From contig NZ_JAUSYH010000001.1 in NCBI RefSeq assembly GCF_030816715.1, positions 1,798,001-1,862,000 of the forward strand: DNA of 64,000 bases, written 5' to 3'. Shown in pieces: positions 43,001 to 52,202 of the stretch. Origin of the DNA: Streptomyces achromogenes. GTDB lineage: Bacteria; Actinomycetota; Actinomycetes; Streptomycetales; Streptomycetaceae. Numbering within the stretch: position 1 is the first letter of the stretch; every line of letters begins with the position of its first letter. The notes below the pieces were generated by a model that was given only the letters and a program-made list of their open reading frames with translations, was not told the origin of the DNA and did no database searches. The position numbers and the translations under genes were made by a program.

Positions 43001-43089
43001 CTTTTGCCGTCCGCCGCACCCCCGTCCCCACGGGGTTTCATGGGTGGATGTCCCCGCCCGGACCGCTCTTCCGGGCCTGGGGTCGCCGC

Positions 43090-43284
43090 TCAGCGCCCCA
43101 GCATCACTCCCACGGACGACGCCTGTGTGGCCACCGTCTCCCAGCCGTCGAAGACGACGAGGAGCAGGACCGCCAGGGGAAGGGCCATCAGCGTCGCCAC
43201 CAGGGGGTGGCGGCGGCCCGTGCGACGGGGGCGCGTACCGCGTCCCGGTGTGCGGATCGTCGTCCGCGGTGCCGTAAGGGCCAT
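43090..43284 (-). CDS. Short single-helix membrane protein (64 residues)
   Basis: MALTAPRTTIRTPGRG, a strongly basic N-terminal half (about residues 8-27), then the helix LVATLMALPLAVLLLVVF and a short outer tail. GAGAGGGACC precedes the ATG. Typical positive-inside single-span protein; function unknown. It is followed by the bidirectional terminator. Confidence 0.72.
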   Translation of the reverse strand: MALTAPRTTIRTPGRGTRPRRTGRRHPLVATLMALPLAVLLLVVFDGWETVATQASSVGVMLGR

Positions 43285-43873
43285 GGTCCCTCTCCTGACC
43301 TGATCAGTTGTCGTTGGCAGCGGCGGGTGTCTGACCTCGGGGGACGAGTGCTGCACCCGCCGCTTGACCTCAAATCTAGGCGTGCGGCGGCTTGCGGTCG
43401 TCATGCCCTCGTACCGATTGGCGGGCCTCCCGGAGGATGAGCCGCCACCTGGGGTGTACTCCCCTGGGTGGAGAGAAGGTCCTACGTCTCGGGGTGTTCC
43501 CGGAGGGGGTGCCCGGTCCGGGCCGGTTTTCCCGAGCACGGTCGTGACTTCGCTCACTTCCGGTGCCTCTCCCGGTACCGCGGCCGGTAGCGGGCGGCCC
43601 GCTCCGCCCGCCCTCACGCCATGGGTCCGGGCGGTGTCGCCGACATCCGGGGCCCTGTGCGGCCGGTCACCCTTCATGAGTTCAATCCCCCTTCCGGGAC
43701 CGGTGGTTGAGGAGGCACGGTCGACAAAGTGCGTCTTTCCCCCGGCCTCCTGACCACTCCTCAATTCTCCCGTCCGGCACTGACAATCCATCGGGACGAG
43801 AGGGCGCGGCCTCTGCGCGCGAGCGGCCGTGTAAACGTAAGCTGTGCCACGTCAGACGGACCGGGCAGCGGGG
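43285..43873. other. 589-bp region without a convincing gene
   Basis: Open frames on both strands give Gly/Pro/Arg-rich products with poor starts. The 3' end must contain the promoter of the Ser/Thr kinase (AT-richer GTGTAAACGTAAGC at 43829-43842). Nothing else recognised. Confidence 0.5.
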
Positions 43874-45241
43874 ATGAACATGGCGATGATGCGCCTGAGG
43901 CGCGAGGACCCGCGTGTCGTCGGCTCGTTCCGGCTTCACCGGCGGCTCGGCGCGGGCGGGATGGGCGTCGTCTATCTGGGCTCCGACAAGAAGGGGCAGC
44001 GGGTCGCGCTGAAGGTGATCCGGCCCGATCTGGCGGAGGACCAGGAGTTCCGCTCGCGGTTCGCACGCGAGGTGTCGGCCGCCCGGCGGATCCGGGGCGG
44101 CTGCACGGCGCGGCTCGTCGCGGCTGATCTGGACGCCGACCGGCCGTGGTTCGCCACGCAGTACGTGCCCGGCCCCTCCCTGCACGACAAGGTGAACGAC
44201 GAGGGGCCGCTCGGAGCGGCGGAGCTCGCCTCGATCGGGGCCGCGCTGTCGGAGGGACTCGTCGCCGTCCACGAGGCCGGCGTCGTGCACCGGGACCTGA
44301 AGCCCTCCAACATCCTGCTCTCCCCCAAGGGTCCGCGGATCATCGACTTCGGCATCGCGTGGGCGACGGGGGCGTCCACGCTCACGCACGTCGGCACGGC
44401 GGTCGGCTCCCCCGGGTTCCTCGCGCCGGAGCAGGTGCGCGGGGCGCTGGTCACACCGGCCACCGACGTGTTCTCGCTCGGCGCCACGCTCGCCTACGCC
44501 TCGACTGCCGACTCGCCCTTCGGGCAGGGCAGTTCGGAGGTGATGCTGTACCGCGTGGTGCACGAGGAGCCGCAGCTGCACGGCGTGCCGGACGCACTGG
44601 CCCCGTTGGTGCGGGCCTGTCTGGCGAAGGACCCCGAGGAGCGTCCCAGCACGCTCGAACTCTCCCTGCGGCTGAAGGAGATCGCCACCCGGGAGGCCCA
44701 GGGCCTCGCGGACGCGCGGCCTCCGGCGCCGCGGGCGGCCGAGGCGGACCGGCCCACGGGACGACTGGCCGACCCCGGTCACTCGGAGCGCACGCTGCGT
44801 CATCCGGGCCCCGGCACTCCCCCGCCGCGCGGCGGGACGCCGTCCTCGCGCGGTCCGGCCCCCGCGCGGGGCGGGGCGCCTGCGCGGGGCACCAACCCGG
44901 CCCGCGGGGGCGGCGGCGCATCGTCGCGGTCCGGGGCCCGGCCCGCTCCCGGCACCCGCAACACCCGGCCCGGCGGCGGCAGCCGGACCGGACCCCGCAG
45001 CGGCGCCGGGCGTCCGGGGCCGAGGACGACGGGCGGCAGGCTGCGGCCCGCCAACCCCCGTCTGCTGCGTCAGCGACTGTTCGTGTTCGTGGTGGTGACC
45101 CTGTTCGTGGCGCTGGGCATCGCCCTCGTCCAGGGGTGCGAGGGACCGGCACGCGGGCTCGGCGGACGCGACGGCGTCGTCCGGCACCAGCAGCCGCACC
45201 TGCCGCCCGCGCCGGACGCGGGCGGTACGACGGCCGGCTGA
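43874..45241 (+). CDS. Transmembrane Ser/Thr protein kinase (PASTA-less)
   Basis: 455 residues from ATG at 43874; ATG two codons later is equally possible. Kinase domain about 15-280: glycine loop LGAGGMGVVY, VALKVI with the ATP Lys, catalytic HRDLKPSN, DFG in IIDFGIAWATG, and APEQ. A Pro/Arg/Gly-rich linker of about 110 residues leads to one helix (LFVFVVVTLFVALGIAL). A 35-residue tail outside the membrane contains one Cys and no PASTA repeats, so the signal sensed is unclear. Confidence 0.92.
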   Translation: MNMAMMRLRREDPRVVGSFRLHRRLGAGGMGVVYLGSDKKGQRVALKVIRPDLAEDQEFRSRFAREVSAARRIRGGCTARLVAADLDADRPWFATQYVPGPSLHDKVNDEGPLGAAELASIGAALSEGLVAVHEAGVVHRDLKPSNILLSPKGPRIIDFGIAWATGASTLTHVGTAVGSPGFLAPEQVRGALVTPATDVFSLGATLAYASTADSPFGQGSSEVMLYRVVHEEPQLHGVPDALAPLVRACLAKDPEERPSTLELSLRLKEIATREAQGLADARPPAPRAAEADRPTGRLADPGHSERTLRHPGPGTPPPRGGTPSSRGPAPARGGAPARGTNPARGGGGASSRSGARPAPGTRNTRPGGGSRTGPRSGAGRPGPRTTGGRLRPANPRLLRQRLFVFVVVTLFVALGIALVQGCEGPARGLGGRDGVVRHQQPHLPPAPDAGGTTAG

Positions 45242-45277
45242 CCCGGCGGGCACGGCGCGGAGGAGCGCCGGCGTCGG

Positions 45278-45368
45278 TACGCCGTGGACGTCGACGTCGG
45301 GGCGCTCCGGTCCTGTCGCGCCTACGCCGTGGACGTCGACGTCGGGGGCGCTCCGGTCCTGTCGCGCT
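45278..45368. repeat. 45-bp tandem duplication
   Basis: TACGCCGTGGACGTCGACGT... at 45278-45322 is repeated at 45323-45368 with one added G in the second copy. It is intergenic, just after the kinase gene. Confidence 0.85.
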
Positions 45369-45486
45369 CGGCCTCACCTGCGGGTCGCGGCGCCGGTCGA
45401 GGGCCGGCGCCGTGAGCCGAGGCGGCTGGAGCCAGTGCCGTGACCGGAACGGTTCACCGGCTCACGACGCCCGGCACGGCACCAGG

Positions 45487-45673
45487 GCGTGTTTCGAAAG
45501 TAGCGTCGTCCGCCCGCAGGGCGGCGCCGACGGCGGCTGGTGCGTGCGATCGCAAGGCGGAGGGTCGCCCTGATACTGGAGGTATCGGGGTGATCCCGAC
45601 AACGCGGCTGGGGGTCCCCCTCTGGGGAGTGCGTGCCAGGCGTCGCGGGGCAGGCCGGACTTTCGAAGCACGC
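45487..45673. mobile_element. MITE-like element with 15-bp terminal inverted repeats
   Basis: GCGTGTTTCGAAAGT (45487-45501) and the complement of ACTTTCGAAGCACGC (45659-45673) match at 14 of 15 positions. The 187-bp unit has no ORF with support, is GC rich with internal short hairpins, and has its right end touching the stop codon of the RNA methyltransferase gene. From general familiarity, similar sequences recur in Streptomyces genomes; copy number was not tested. Confidence 0.6.
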
Positions 45674-45674
45674 T

Positions 45675-46493
45675 CTATGTGCGGGGGCGGCCCGTGGCCA
45701 CCGCGTAGAAGGCGACCGCCGCCGCCGCGCCCACGTTGAGCGAGTCGACGCCGTGGGACATCGGGATGCGGACCCATTCGTCGGCGGCGACGAGCGCCTG
45801 GGTGGAGAGGCCGTCGCCCTCCGCGCCGAGCATGAGGGCCACGCGGTCCATCCGGTGCGGGGCGGCCTCGTCGAGGCTGCGGGCCTTCTCGTCCGGGGTG
45901 AGGGCGAGCAGGGTGAAGCCGGCCTCGCGGACCGAGTCCAGGCCCTTGGGCCACGTGTCCAGACGGGCGTACGGGACGGAGAAGACCGCGCCCATCGAGA
46001 CCTTCACGCTGCGCCGGTAGAGGGGGTCCGCGCAGTCCGGTGAGAGCAGTACGGCGTCCATCCCGAGGGCGGCGGCCGAGCGGAAGATCGCGCCGATGTT
46101 GGTGTGGTCGTTGACCGACTCCATCACGACCACCCGCCGGGCGGTGTGCAGCAGGTCGGCGGCCGTGGGCAGCGGCCTGCGCTGCATCGAGGCCAGCGCG
46201 CCCCGGTGGACGTGATAGCCGGTGACCTGTTCGGCGAGGTCGGGGCTGACGGCGTAGACCGGCGCCGGGAGTTCGTCGATGACGTCGCGCATGACGTCGA
46301 TCCACTTGGCCGAGAGCAGCATCGAGCGCATCTCGTACCCGGCGTCCTTGGCGCGCCGGATGACCTTCTCGCCCTCGGCGATGAACAGGCCCTCGGCGGG
46401 CTCGCGTCTGCGGCGCAGCTCGACGTCGGTCAGGCCGGTGTAGTCGCGCAGGCGCGGGTCGTCGGGATCTTCCACGGTGATGAGATCGGCCAC
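45675..46493 (-). CDS. SpoU/TrmH-family RNA methyltransferase
   Basis: 272 residues from GTG; an ATG 12 codons upstream is an alternative. N-terminal substrate-binding part (LFIAEGEKVIRRA) and the SPOUT knot: motif 1 in VMESVNDHTNIGAIFRSAAALG, motif 2 in MLGAEGDGLS, and motif 3 in IPMSHGVDSLNVGAAAAVAF. It 2'-O-methylates rRNA or tRNA; the target is unknown. Its stop is immediately next to the MITE-like element. Confidence 0.9.
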   Translation of the reverse strand: MADLITVEDPDDPRLRDYTGLTDVELRRRREPAEGLFIAEGEKVIRRAKDAGYEMRSMLLSAKWIDVMRDVIDELPAPVYAVSPDLAEQVTGYHVHRGALASMQRRPLPTAADLLHTARRVVVMESVNDHTNIGAIFRSAAALGMDAVLLSPDCADPLYRRSVKVSMGAVFSVPYARLDTWPKGLDSVREAGFTLLALTPDEKARSLDEAAPHRMDRVALMLGAEGDGLSTQALVAADEWVRIPMSHGVDSLNVGAAAAVAFYAVATGRPRT

Positions 46494-46557
46494 AGGGGTG
46501 ATACTGCCTTGTCCTGGGTGCGGTGCCAACGGCTCGGAACGGTTGTGTTACCCGCGG

Positions 46558-47790
46558 TTACTCTGAGGTCCGCGGCCCGACGCCGACGACCGGGCCGATG
46601 ACGACGACCGCCGGGGGCCTGACCTCCTGGACGCGGACCGTCTCGGCGACCGTGGCGAGCGTGGCGTCGACCCGGCGCTGGGCTGCCGTCGTGCCCTCCT
46701 GGACGAGGGCGAGCGGGGTGTCGGGGGACTTGCCGTGCGCGACGAGCGCCTCGGCGATCTTCCCGATCTTGTCGACGCCCATCAGGATCACCAGGGTTCC
46801 GGTGAGCTTCGCGAGGGACGCCCAGTCGACCAGCGAGCGCTCGTCGTCGGGTGCCACATGGCCGCTGACCACCGTGAACTCATGGGCGACGCCCCGGTGG
46901 GTGACGGGGATGCCGGCAGCGCCCGGCACCGAGATCGAACTCGAGATTCCGGGGACGACCGTGCAGGTGATACCGGCCTCGGCGAGGGCCTGGAGCTCCT
47001 CCATGCCGCGGCCGAACACGTACGGGTCGCCGCCCTTGAGGCGGACGACGGACTTGCCCTGCTTGGCGTGCTCGATCAGCGCGTTGTTGATGGCCTCCTG
47101 GGCCATGTACCGGCCGTAGGGGATCTTCGCCGCGTCGATCACCTCGACGTGCGGCGGGAGCTCGGCGAGGAGATCGCGCGGGCCGAGCCGGTCGGCGATC
47201 ACGACGTCCGCCTCGGCGAGCAGACGGCGGCCGCGGACGGTGATCAGGTCGGGGTCGCCGGGACCGCCGCCGACCAGCGCCACGCCGGGGGTCCGGGTGC
47301 GGTGGTGGGGGGCGACGAGGGTGCCGTCGCGCAGGCCCTCGACGACCGCGTCGCGGATGGCGGCGGTGTGCCGCGGGTCGCGGCCGCGGCCGTCGGTGGT
47401 GAGGACGGCGACCGTCACGCCCTCGCTGTGGCCGGTCGCGGGAGTCCAGGCGGTCGCGGCCTCGGCGTCGTCGGAGCGCACGCACCAGATGCGGTGCTCC
47501 TCCGCCTCCGCGGACGCCAGGACGTTCGCCGCGGGGTCGCTCGTGGCGATCAGGGCGTACCAGGCGCCGGCGAGGTCGCCCTGGTCGTAGCGGCGGCGGG
47601 ACCAGGTGATCTCGCCCGCGTCGGCCATCGCCTCGACGGACGGGGTGGCGCTCGGGGAGACGAGCTCGACGACCGCGCCCGCGGCGATCAGGGCGGGCAG
47701 CCGGCGCTGGGCGACCTGGCCGCCGCCGAGGACGACGACCCTGCGGCCGGCGAGGCGGAGACCTACGGGGTAGGCGGGGTGTTCGGCCAT
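46558..47790 (-). CDS. cobA: Siroheme/cobalamin synthase: precorrin-2 dehydrogenase fused to uroporphyrinogen-III methyltransferase
   Basis: 410 residues. The N-terminal NAD-binding domain (LAGRRVVVLGGGQVAQRRL, about 12-30) resembles Met8/CysG-N. The C-terminal SUMT domain, from about 165, has VALVGGGPGDPDLITVRG, VRLKGGDPYVFGRG and GISSSISVPGAAGIPVTHR. It makes precorrin-2, and possibly siroheme precursor, from uroporphyrinogen III. The missing middle part of CysG (chelatase) may be short or absent. It is followed by a SpoU gene and preceded by the CobT fusion. Confidence 0.9.
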   Translation of the reverse strand: MAEHPAYPVGLRLAGRRVVVLGGGQVAQRRLPALIAAGAVVELVSPSATPSVEAMADAGEITWSRRRYDQGDLAGAWYALIATSDPAANVLASAEAEEHRIWCVRSDDAEAATAWTPATGHSEGVTVAVLTTDGRGRDPRHTAAIRDAVVEGLRDGTLVAPHHRTRTPGVALVGGGPGDPDLITVRGRRLLAEADVVIADRLGPRDLLAELPPHVEVIDAAKIPYGRYMAQEAINNALIEHAKQGKSVVRLKGGDPYVFGRGMEELQALAEAGITCTVVPGISSSISVPGAAGIPVTHRGVAHEFTVVSGHVAPDDERSLVDWASLAKLTGTLVILMGVDKIGKIAEALVAHGKSPDTPLALVQEGTTAAQRRVDATLATVAETVRVQEVRPPAVVVIGPVVGVGPRTSE

Positions 47791-47948
47791 GAGGGTGCGG
47801 CTCCTCGTACGGGCAGAGAGGTGCAGTGAGCGGGCGCTGCGACTCTGGAGCGGCCCTGACGTGCGCATTTTAGAGGTGTGTTCGGGTGTGTTCAGCATGC
47901 GGCGGGGCCAGGGGCGCGCACAAGCGCGCCCGCCGGCCCCGCGGGGTC

Positions 47949-50900
47949 CTACTTCTCCGTCACGCCGGCCGAGTCGAACGTCGCCACCTCGTGCATCGCC
48001 CGGGCCGTGCTCTGCACCAGGGGCAGGGCCAGCAGCGCGCCCGTGCCCTCGCCGAGACGGAGGTCGAGGTCCACGAGAGGACGCAGACCCAGCTTGTTCA
48101 GGGCGGCCACATGACCGGGTTCGGCGCTGCGGTGGCCCGCGATGCAGGCCGCGAGGACCTCGGGGGCGATCGCACGGGCCACCAGGGCGGCGGCGCCGGC
48201 GCTGACGCCGTCCAGGATCACCGGCGTGCGCAGGGACGCCCCGCCCAGGAGCAGCCCGACCATCGCCGCGTGCTCGAAGCCGCCGATCGCGGCCAGGACG
48301 CCGATCGGGTCGGCCGGGTCCGGCTGGTGGAAGTCGAGGGCGCGGCGCACGACCTCGGTCTTGCGCGCGAGCGTCTCGTCGTTGATGCCGGTGCCGCGGC
48401 CGGTGACCTCGGCGGGGTCGGCGCCCGTGAACACCGAGATGAGGGCCGCGGACGCGGTCGTGTTCGCGATGCCCATCTCGCCCGTGAGGAGCGCCTTGTT
48501 GCCGGCCGCCACCAGATCGCGGGCCGTCTCGATGCCGACCTCGATGGCCTGCCTGGCCTCCTCGCGGGTCATCGCGGGGCCGGTGGTCATGTCGGACGTG
48601 CCGGCGCGGACCTTGCGGGGCAGCAGCCCCGGGGTCGCGGGCAGGTCGGCGGCCACGCCCACGTCCACCACGCACACCTCGGCCCCCACCTGGCTCGCGA
48701 AGGCGTTGCAGACCGCTCCGCCGCCCAGGAAGTTGGCGACCATCTGGGCCGTGACCTCCTGCGGCCACGGAGTGACCCCCTGCGCGTGGACGCCGTGGTC
48801 GCCGGCGAAGATCGCGACGGCCGCGGGCTCCGGGATCGGCGGCGGGCACTGCCGGGACAGACCGGACAGCTGCGCGGAGATGATCTCCAGCATGCCGAGC
48901 GAGCCCGGCGGCTTCGTCATGCGCTTCTGCCGCTCCCAGGCCTCGCCGAGCGCCTTGGCGTCCAGCGGACGGACGCTGGCGACGGTCTCGGCGAGCAGAT
49001 CGTGCGGGTCCTCGCCGGGCAGCGCGCGACGGCCGTACGTCTCCTCGTGGACGACCCACGACAGCGGACGGCGCTTGGCCCAGCCCGCCTGCATCAGCTC
49101 CGGCTCCTCCGGGAACTCGTCGACGTAGCCGACGCAGAGGTAGGCGACCACCTCGAGGTGTTCCGGCAGTCCCAGCGCGCGCACCATCTCGCGCTCGTCG
49201 AAGAAGCTGACCCAGCCGACGCCGAGGCCCTCGGCGCGGGCGGCGAGCCAGAGGTTCTCGACCGCGAGCGCGGAGGAGTACGGCGCCATCTGCGGCTGGG
49301 TGTGACGGCCGAGGGTGTGCCGGCCGCCGCGGGTCGGGTCGGCGGTGACGACGATGTTCACCGGAGTGTCGAGAATGGCCTCGATCTTGAGTTCCTTGAA
49401 CTGCTTCGCCCGGCCCTTGGGCAGCGACTTCGCGTACGCGTCACGTTGCCGGACCGCCAGTTCGTGCATCGCGCGCCGGGTGTCGGCGGAGCGGATGACG
49501 ACGAAGTCCCAGGGCTGCGAGTGACCGACGGAGGGCGCGGTGTGGGCGGCCTCCAGGACGCGCAGCAGCACCTCGTGCGGGATCGGGTCGTCGCGGAAGC
49601 CGTTGCGGATGTCCCGGCGCTCGCGCATGACCTTCAGGACGGCCTCGCGCTCGGCGTCGTCGTACCCGGGCGCGGCGGGACCCGCCGACACCCTCCGCAC
49701 GCCTTCGGCAGCCGGGTCGTCGTCCTGTTCGGCGGCTCTGGTCTCCAGGTCCTCCGGGCTCTGCACGATCTCGGGGTCGACGGCTCCGGACGCGGCGGCG
49801 CCGGTCTCCTGCCGGGCGTCGGGGGCGTCCTGGGCCGCCGGGGCGGGGCCGGTCCCGCCGGGGGCGATCTCTTCGGCCGCGGTCTCGCGGGGGGCGGGAA
49901 CCATGGCGGCGGGCAGGCCTGAGGCAGCGGCCCCGGCGGCGGGCTGTGCCTCAGCGGCCGCCTCCGTGGCCGTCCCGGGGGCCGGCTCCGCGACCGGCTG
50001 TTCCCCGGTCGGGAGCACGAGCGGCTGCGCCGGGGTCGGGGCGAGGTGCGTGGCGGTGGGCACCGCGCCCTCGACCGGAACGAACTGCCCCAGGGGGTGC
50101 TGCGGCGCGGACTCCGGCACGGCGTGCCCGGGCACGGCTTCCTGCGCCTGGTGCACCGCCTGGTCCGCCTCCGGCAGTTCCGGCGCGGGCTGGGGACCCT
50201 GGGGGGCGGCGGCCGCGAGGTCCGCGCCCGTCGCGTCGCTCGCCGCCGGGGGCACGGGCAGCGGGGTGGGGACGGCGTCCGCGAGGAATGTCACGGGCGC
50301 GGGCTCGGGCTCGGGGGCGGCGGCGGAAGCGAGGGGCGCCTCGGCGGGCGGCTCCGACGCGGCCGGCGTCTCCGGGTCGGGCACCGTCTCCGGGTCGAGC
50401 GCCGGCCGGGACTGCGCCACCTCGTCCGGCCCGGGCTCCGGTCCTGCCTCCGGCTGCTGCGGCTCCGGGTGCGGCTGCGGCTCCGGGTGCGGCTGCGGCT
50501 CCGACTGCGGCTCCGCGAGGGGCGCTTCGGGGGTGACCGCCGCATCGGGGTCGGCCTGCGGGGGCTCCCCGTGGGCAGGGGCGGACTGCGGGGCGTCCGG
50601 GGCGTGGGATGCCGGGTCCGCCATGTGAGCGGCGGCCGGGAGGGGCTCGGGCGTGGGCGAGGTCTCCGGCTCCGCGTCCGCCGCCCGCTGGGTCTCCGGC
50701 TGCGGCGTGGGCCCGGCGTCGGCGGCCGGTTCGGCGGGCTGTTCCTCGGCGGATGCGGGCTCGGCCTGCGGGACGATCGGCTCGGCGACAGCATCGGCGC
50801 TGGCGACGACATCGGCGTCGGCGTTCGGCACGTGCGCGGATTCCGGGGCCTCGGGAACGGATGCCGTCGGCTCCTGCGCTCCGGCCGCTTCCTCGGTCAC

Positions 50901-52202
50901 GGCCTCGACGGGCTGCGGAGCCTCGGTCTCCTCGGGCTCTGCGCCCAGGGCGGGCCCGGACTCCGGGGCCGGGGCGGGCTCGACGGCCGGGGCGGGCTCG
51001 ACGGCCGGAACGGCCTCCGGTACCGGAAGCGCGTCGGCGACCGGGACGGCCGGCGTCTCAGGAGCCGGGGCAGGCGCGTCGGCGGGACCGGCGTCCGGGT
51101 CCGATCCCTGGACCTGGACCTGAGGCTCGGGCTCCTGGGCGGCTTCCGCCACCGGGCCCGCCTCGCCGGCGTCCGGCGTCTCCGCCGTCTCCGCCCCTAC
51201 GGGCTCGACCGCCTCTGCGGCGCTGTGTCCGGCCGGGTGCGCGGCTTTCGGCGTCCGGGAGGCCACCGGGGCGTCCTCGTCCGCCGGCAGTGAACCCGTC
51301 GGCTCGGCGGGGGCGTCCGCCGGCTGCTCACCGTCGGGCACGGGGGCGTCCGCGGCCTCGGCCAGGTCCTGTCCGGCCTCCGCCATCATCGCGGCGCCCA
51401 GCAGCTCGCCGGGGTCGACGACGCCGTACGTCCCGGTGGACGGCGGCTCCGGCGAGGTGCCTTCGGGTTCGGCCGTGTGCCCGGCCTGCGGTTCCTGAGG
51501 TTCCTGAGGTTCCTGCGGCTCCTGCGGCTCCTGCGGCTCCTGCGGCTCCTGAGGAGCGGTCGCGGCGATCGCCTCGGTCGACACCCGGGCCACCACGGCC
51601 TGGGCCACGCCCGCCGGTTCGCCCTGCTGCTGCGCCGCGACCGGGGCCGGCCCGACCGGTTCCGCGGTGGTCACCCCGGAGGCGGCCGGCGCCTGCGCCG
51701 TGACCTGCGCGGCGCCCCAGGGGGACGCGCCCTGCAGCGGCATCTCGCGCAGCTGCGGCACGTCGAGGTACTCGGGTCCGGAGGCGGCCGGGCCGGGCTG
51801 GCGGACCGGCGCGCCCGCGGGGCCGCGGTCGGCGAGGGAGCGGACCGGGCTGGCGGAGGCGTCGGGAATCGGCGGGCCGAGGTGCAGGGGGCGGCGCGGG
51901 GCCGCCTGGGGCGCCGACGCGCCGGGCAGACGGACGCCGCTGAGGTCGACCGAGCCGCTGTCGCGGCCGTCCGTCTCGTGCGGGCCGGGCTCGTGCACCG
52001 TCTCGACCACCGGTAGTGGGGCGGGCGGGGCCACTTCGTTGCCCCACGCGCTCTGGGCGCCCGGCAGCAGCAACAGGTCTGCGTCCTCGGCGGTGGTCTC
52101 GGAGAGGTAGGTGTACGCACCGTGCGCGGGGGCGCCCGGCTGCTCCACCATGCCTGCGTTCTCCGGCAGCGCCTCGCCCGGGACCTGGCCGGTGTCGGTC
52201 AT
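47949..52202 (-). CDS. cobT: BluB-CobT fusion with giant disordered N-terminus (B12 lower-ligand synthesis)
   Basis: 1417 residues from an ATG with GAGGGG six bases upstream. Residues 1 to about 840 are Pro/Ala/Glu/Gln-rich with no fold, containing seven QEP tripeptide repeats, PHPEPQ repeats and PAVEPA repeats. Residues about 845-1055 match BluB (RRDIRNGFRDDPIP, APSVGHSQPWDFVVI), which makes 5,6-dimethylbenzimidazole from FMN. Residues about 1070-1417 are CobT (KPPGSLGMLE, GDHGVHAQGV, TGRGTGINDETLARK), which joins it to nicotinate mononucleotide. BluB-CobT fusion is known in actinobacteria; the length of the N-terminal region is exceptional. Confidence 0.9.
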   Translation of the reverse strand: MTDTGQVPGEALPENAGMVEQPGAPAHGAYTYLSETTAEDADLLLLPGAQSAWGNEVAPPAPLPVVETVHEPGPHETDGRDSGSVDLSGVRLPGASAPQAAPRRPLHLGPPIPDASASPVRSLADRGPAGAPVRQPGPAASGPEYLDVPQLREMPLQGASPWGAAQVTAQAPAASGVTTAEPVGPAPVAAQQQGEPAGVAQAVVARVSTEAIAATAPQEPQEPQEPQEPQEPQEPQEPQAGHTAEPEGTSPEPPSTGTYGVVDPGELLGAAMMAEAGQDLAEAADAPVPDGEQPADAPAEPTGSLPADEDAPVASRTPKAAHPAGHSAAEAVEPVGAETAETPDAGEAGPVAEAAQEPEPQVQVQGSDPDAGPADAPAPAPETPAVPVADALPVPEAVPAVEPAPAVEPAPAPESGPALGAEPEETEAPQPVEAVTEEAAGAQEPTASVPEAPESAHVPNADADVVASADAVAEPIVPQAEPASAEEQPAEPAADAGPTPQPETQRAADAEPETSPTPEPLPAAAHMADPASHAPDAPQSAPAHGEPPQADPDAAVTPEAPLAEPQSEPQPHPEPQPHPEPQQPEAGPEPGPDEVAQSRPALDPETVPDPETPAASEPPAEAPLASAAAPEPEPAPVTFLADAVPTPLPVPPAASDATGADLAAAAPQGPQPAPELPEADQAVHQAQEAVPGHAVPESAPQHPLGQFVPVEGAVPTATHLAPTPAQPLVLPTGEQPVAEPAPGTATEAAAEAQPAAGAAASGLPAAMVPAPRETAAEEIAPGGTGPAPAAQDAPDARQETGAAASGAVDPEIVQSPEDLETRAAEQDDDPAAEGVRRVSAGPAAPGYDDAEREAVLKVMRERRDIRNGFRDDPIPHEVLLRVLEAAHTAPSVGHSQPWDFVVIRSADTRRAMHELAVRQRDAYAKSLPKGRAKQFKELKIEAILDTPVNIVVTADPTRGGRHTLGRHTQPQMAPYSSALAVENLWLAARAEGLGVGWVSFFDEREMVRALGLPEHLEVVAYLCVGYVDEFPEEPELMQAGWAKRRPLSWVVHEETYGRRALPGEDPHDLLAETVASVRPLDAKALGEAWERQKRMTKPPGSLGMLEIISAQLSGLSRQCPPPIPEPAAVAIFAGDHGVHAQGVTPWPQEVTAQMVANFLGGGAVCNAFASQVGAEVCVVDVGVAADLPATPGLLPRKVRAGTSDMTTGPAMTREEARQAIEVGIETARDLVAAGNKALLTGEMGIANTTASAALISVFTGADPAEVTGRGTGINDETLARKTEVVRRALDFHQPDPADPIGVLAAIGGFEHAAMVGLLLGGASLRTPVILDGVSAGAAALVARAIAPEVLAACIAGHRSAEPGHVAALNKLGLRPLVDLDLRLGEGTGALLALPLVQSTARAMHEVATFDSAGVTEK
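51489..51551 (-). repeat. Seven 9-bp units encoding QEP
   Basis: CGGTTCCTG/AGGTTCCTG/CGGCTCCTG units in forward orientation encode Gln-Glu-Pro tripeptides on the minus strand within the CobT fusion. Units are near-identical and in frame, so slippage would lengthen or shorten the protein without frameshift. Confidence 0.9.

Noticed and set aside
43364..43753. 130-residue frame between the small membrane protein gene and the kinase gene
   Set aside because: Low complexity, no ribosome site, and comparable frames exist on the opposite strand; third-position bias does not single out a frame.
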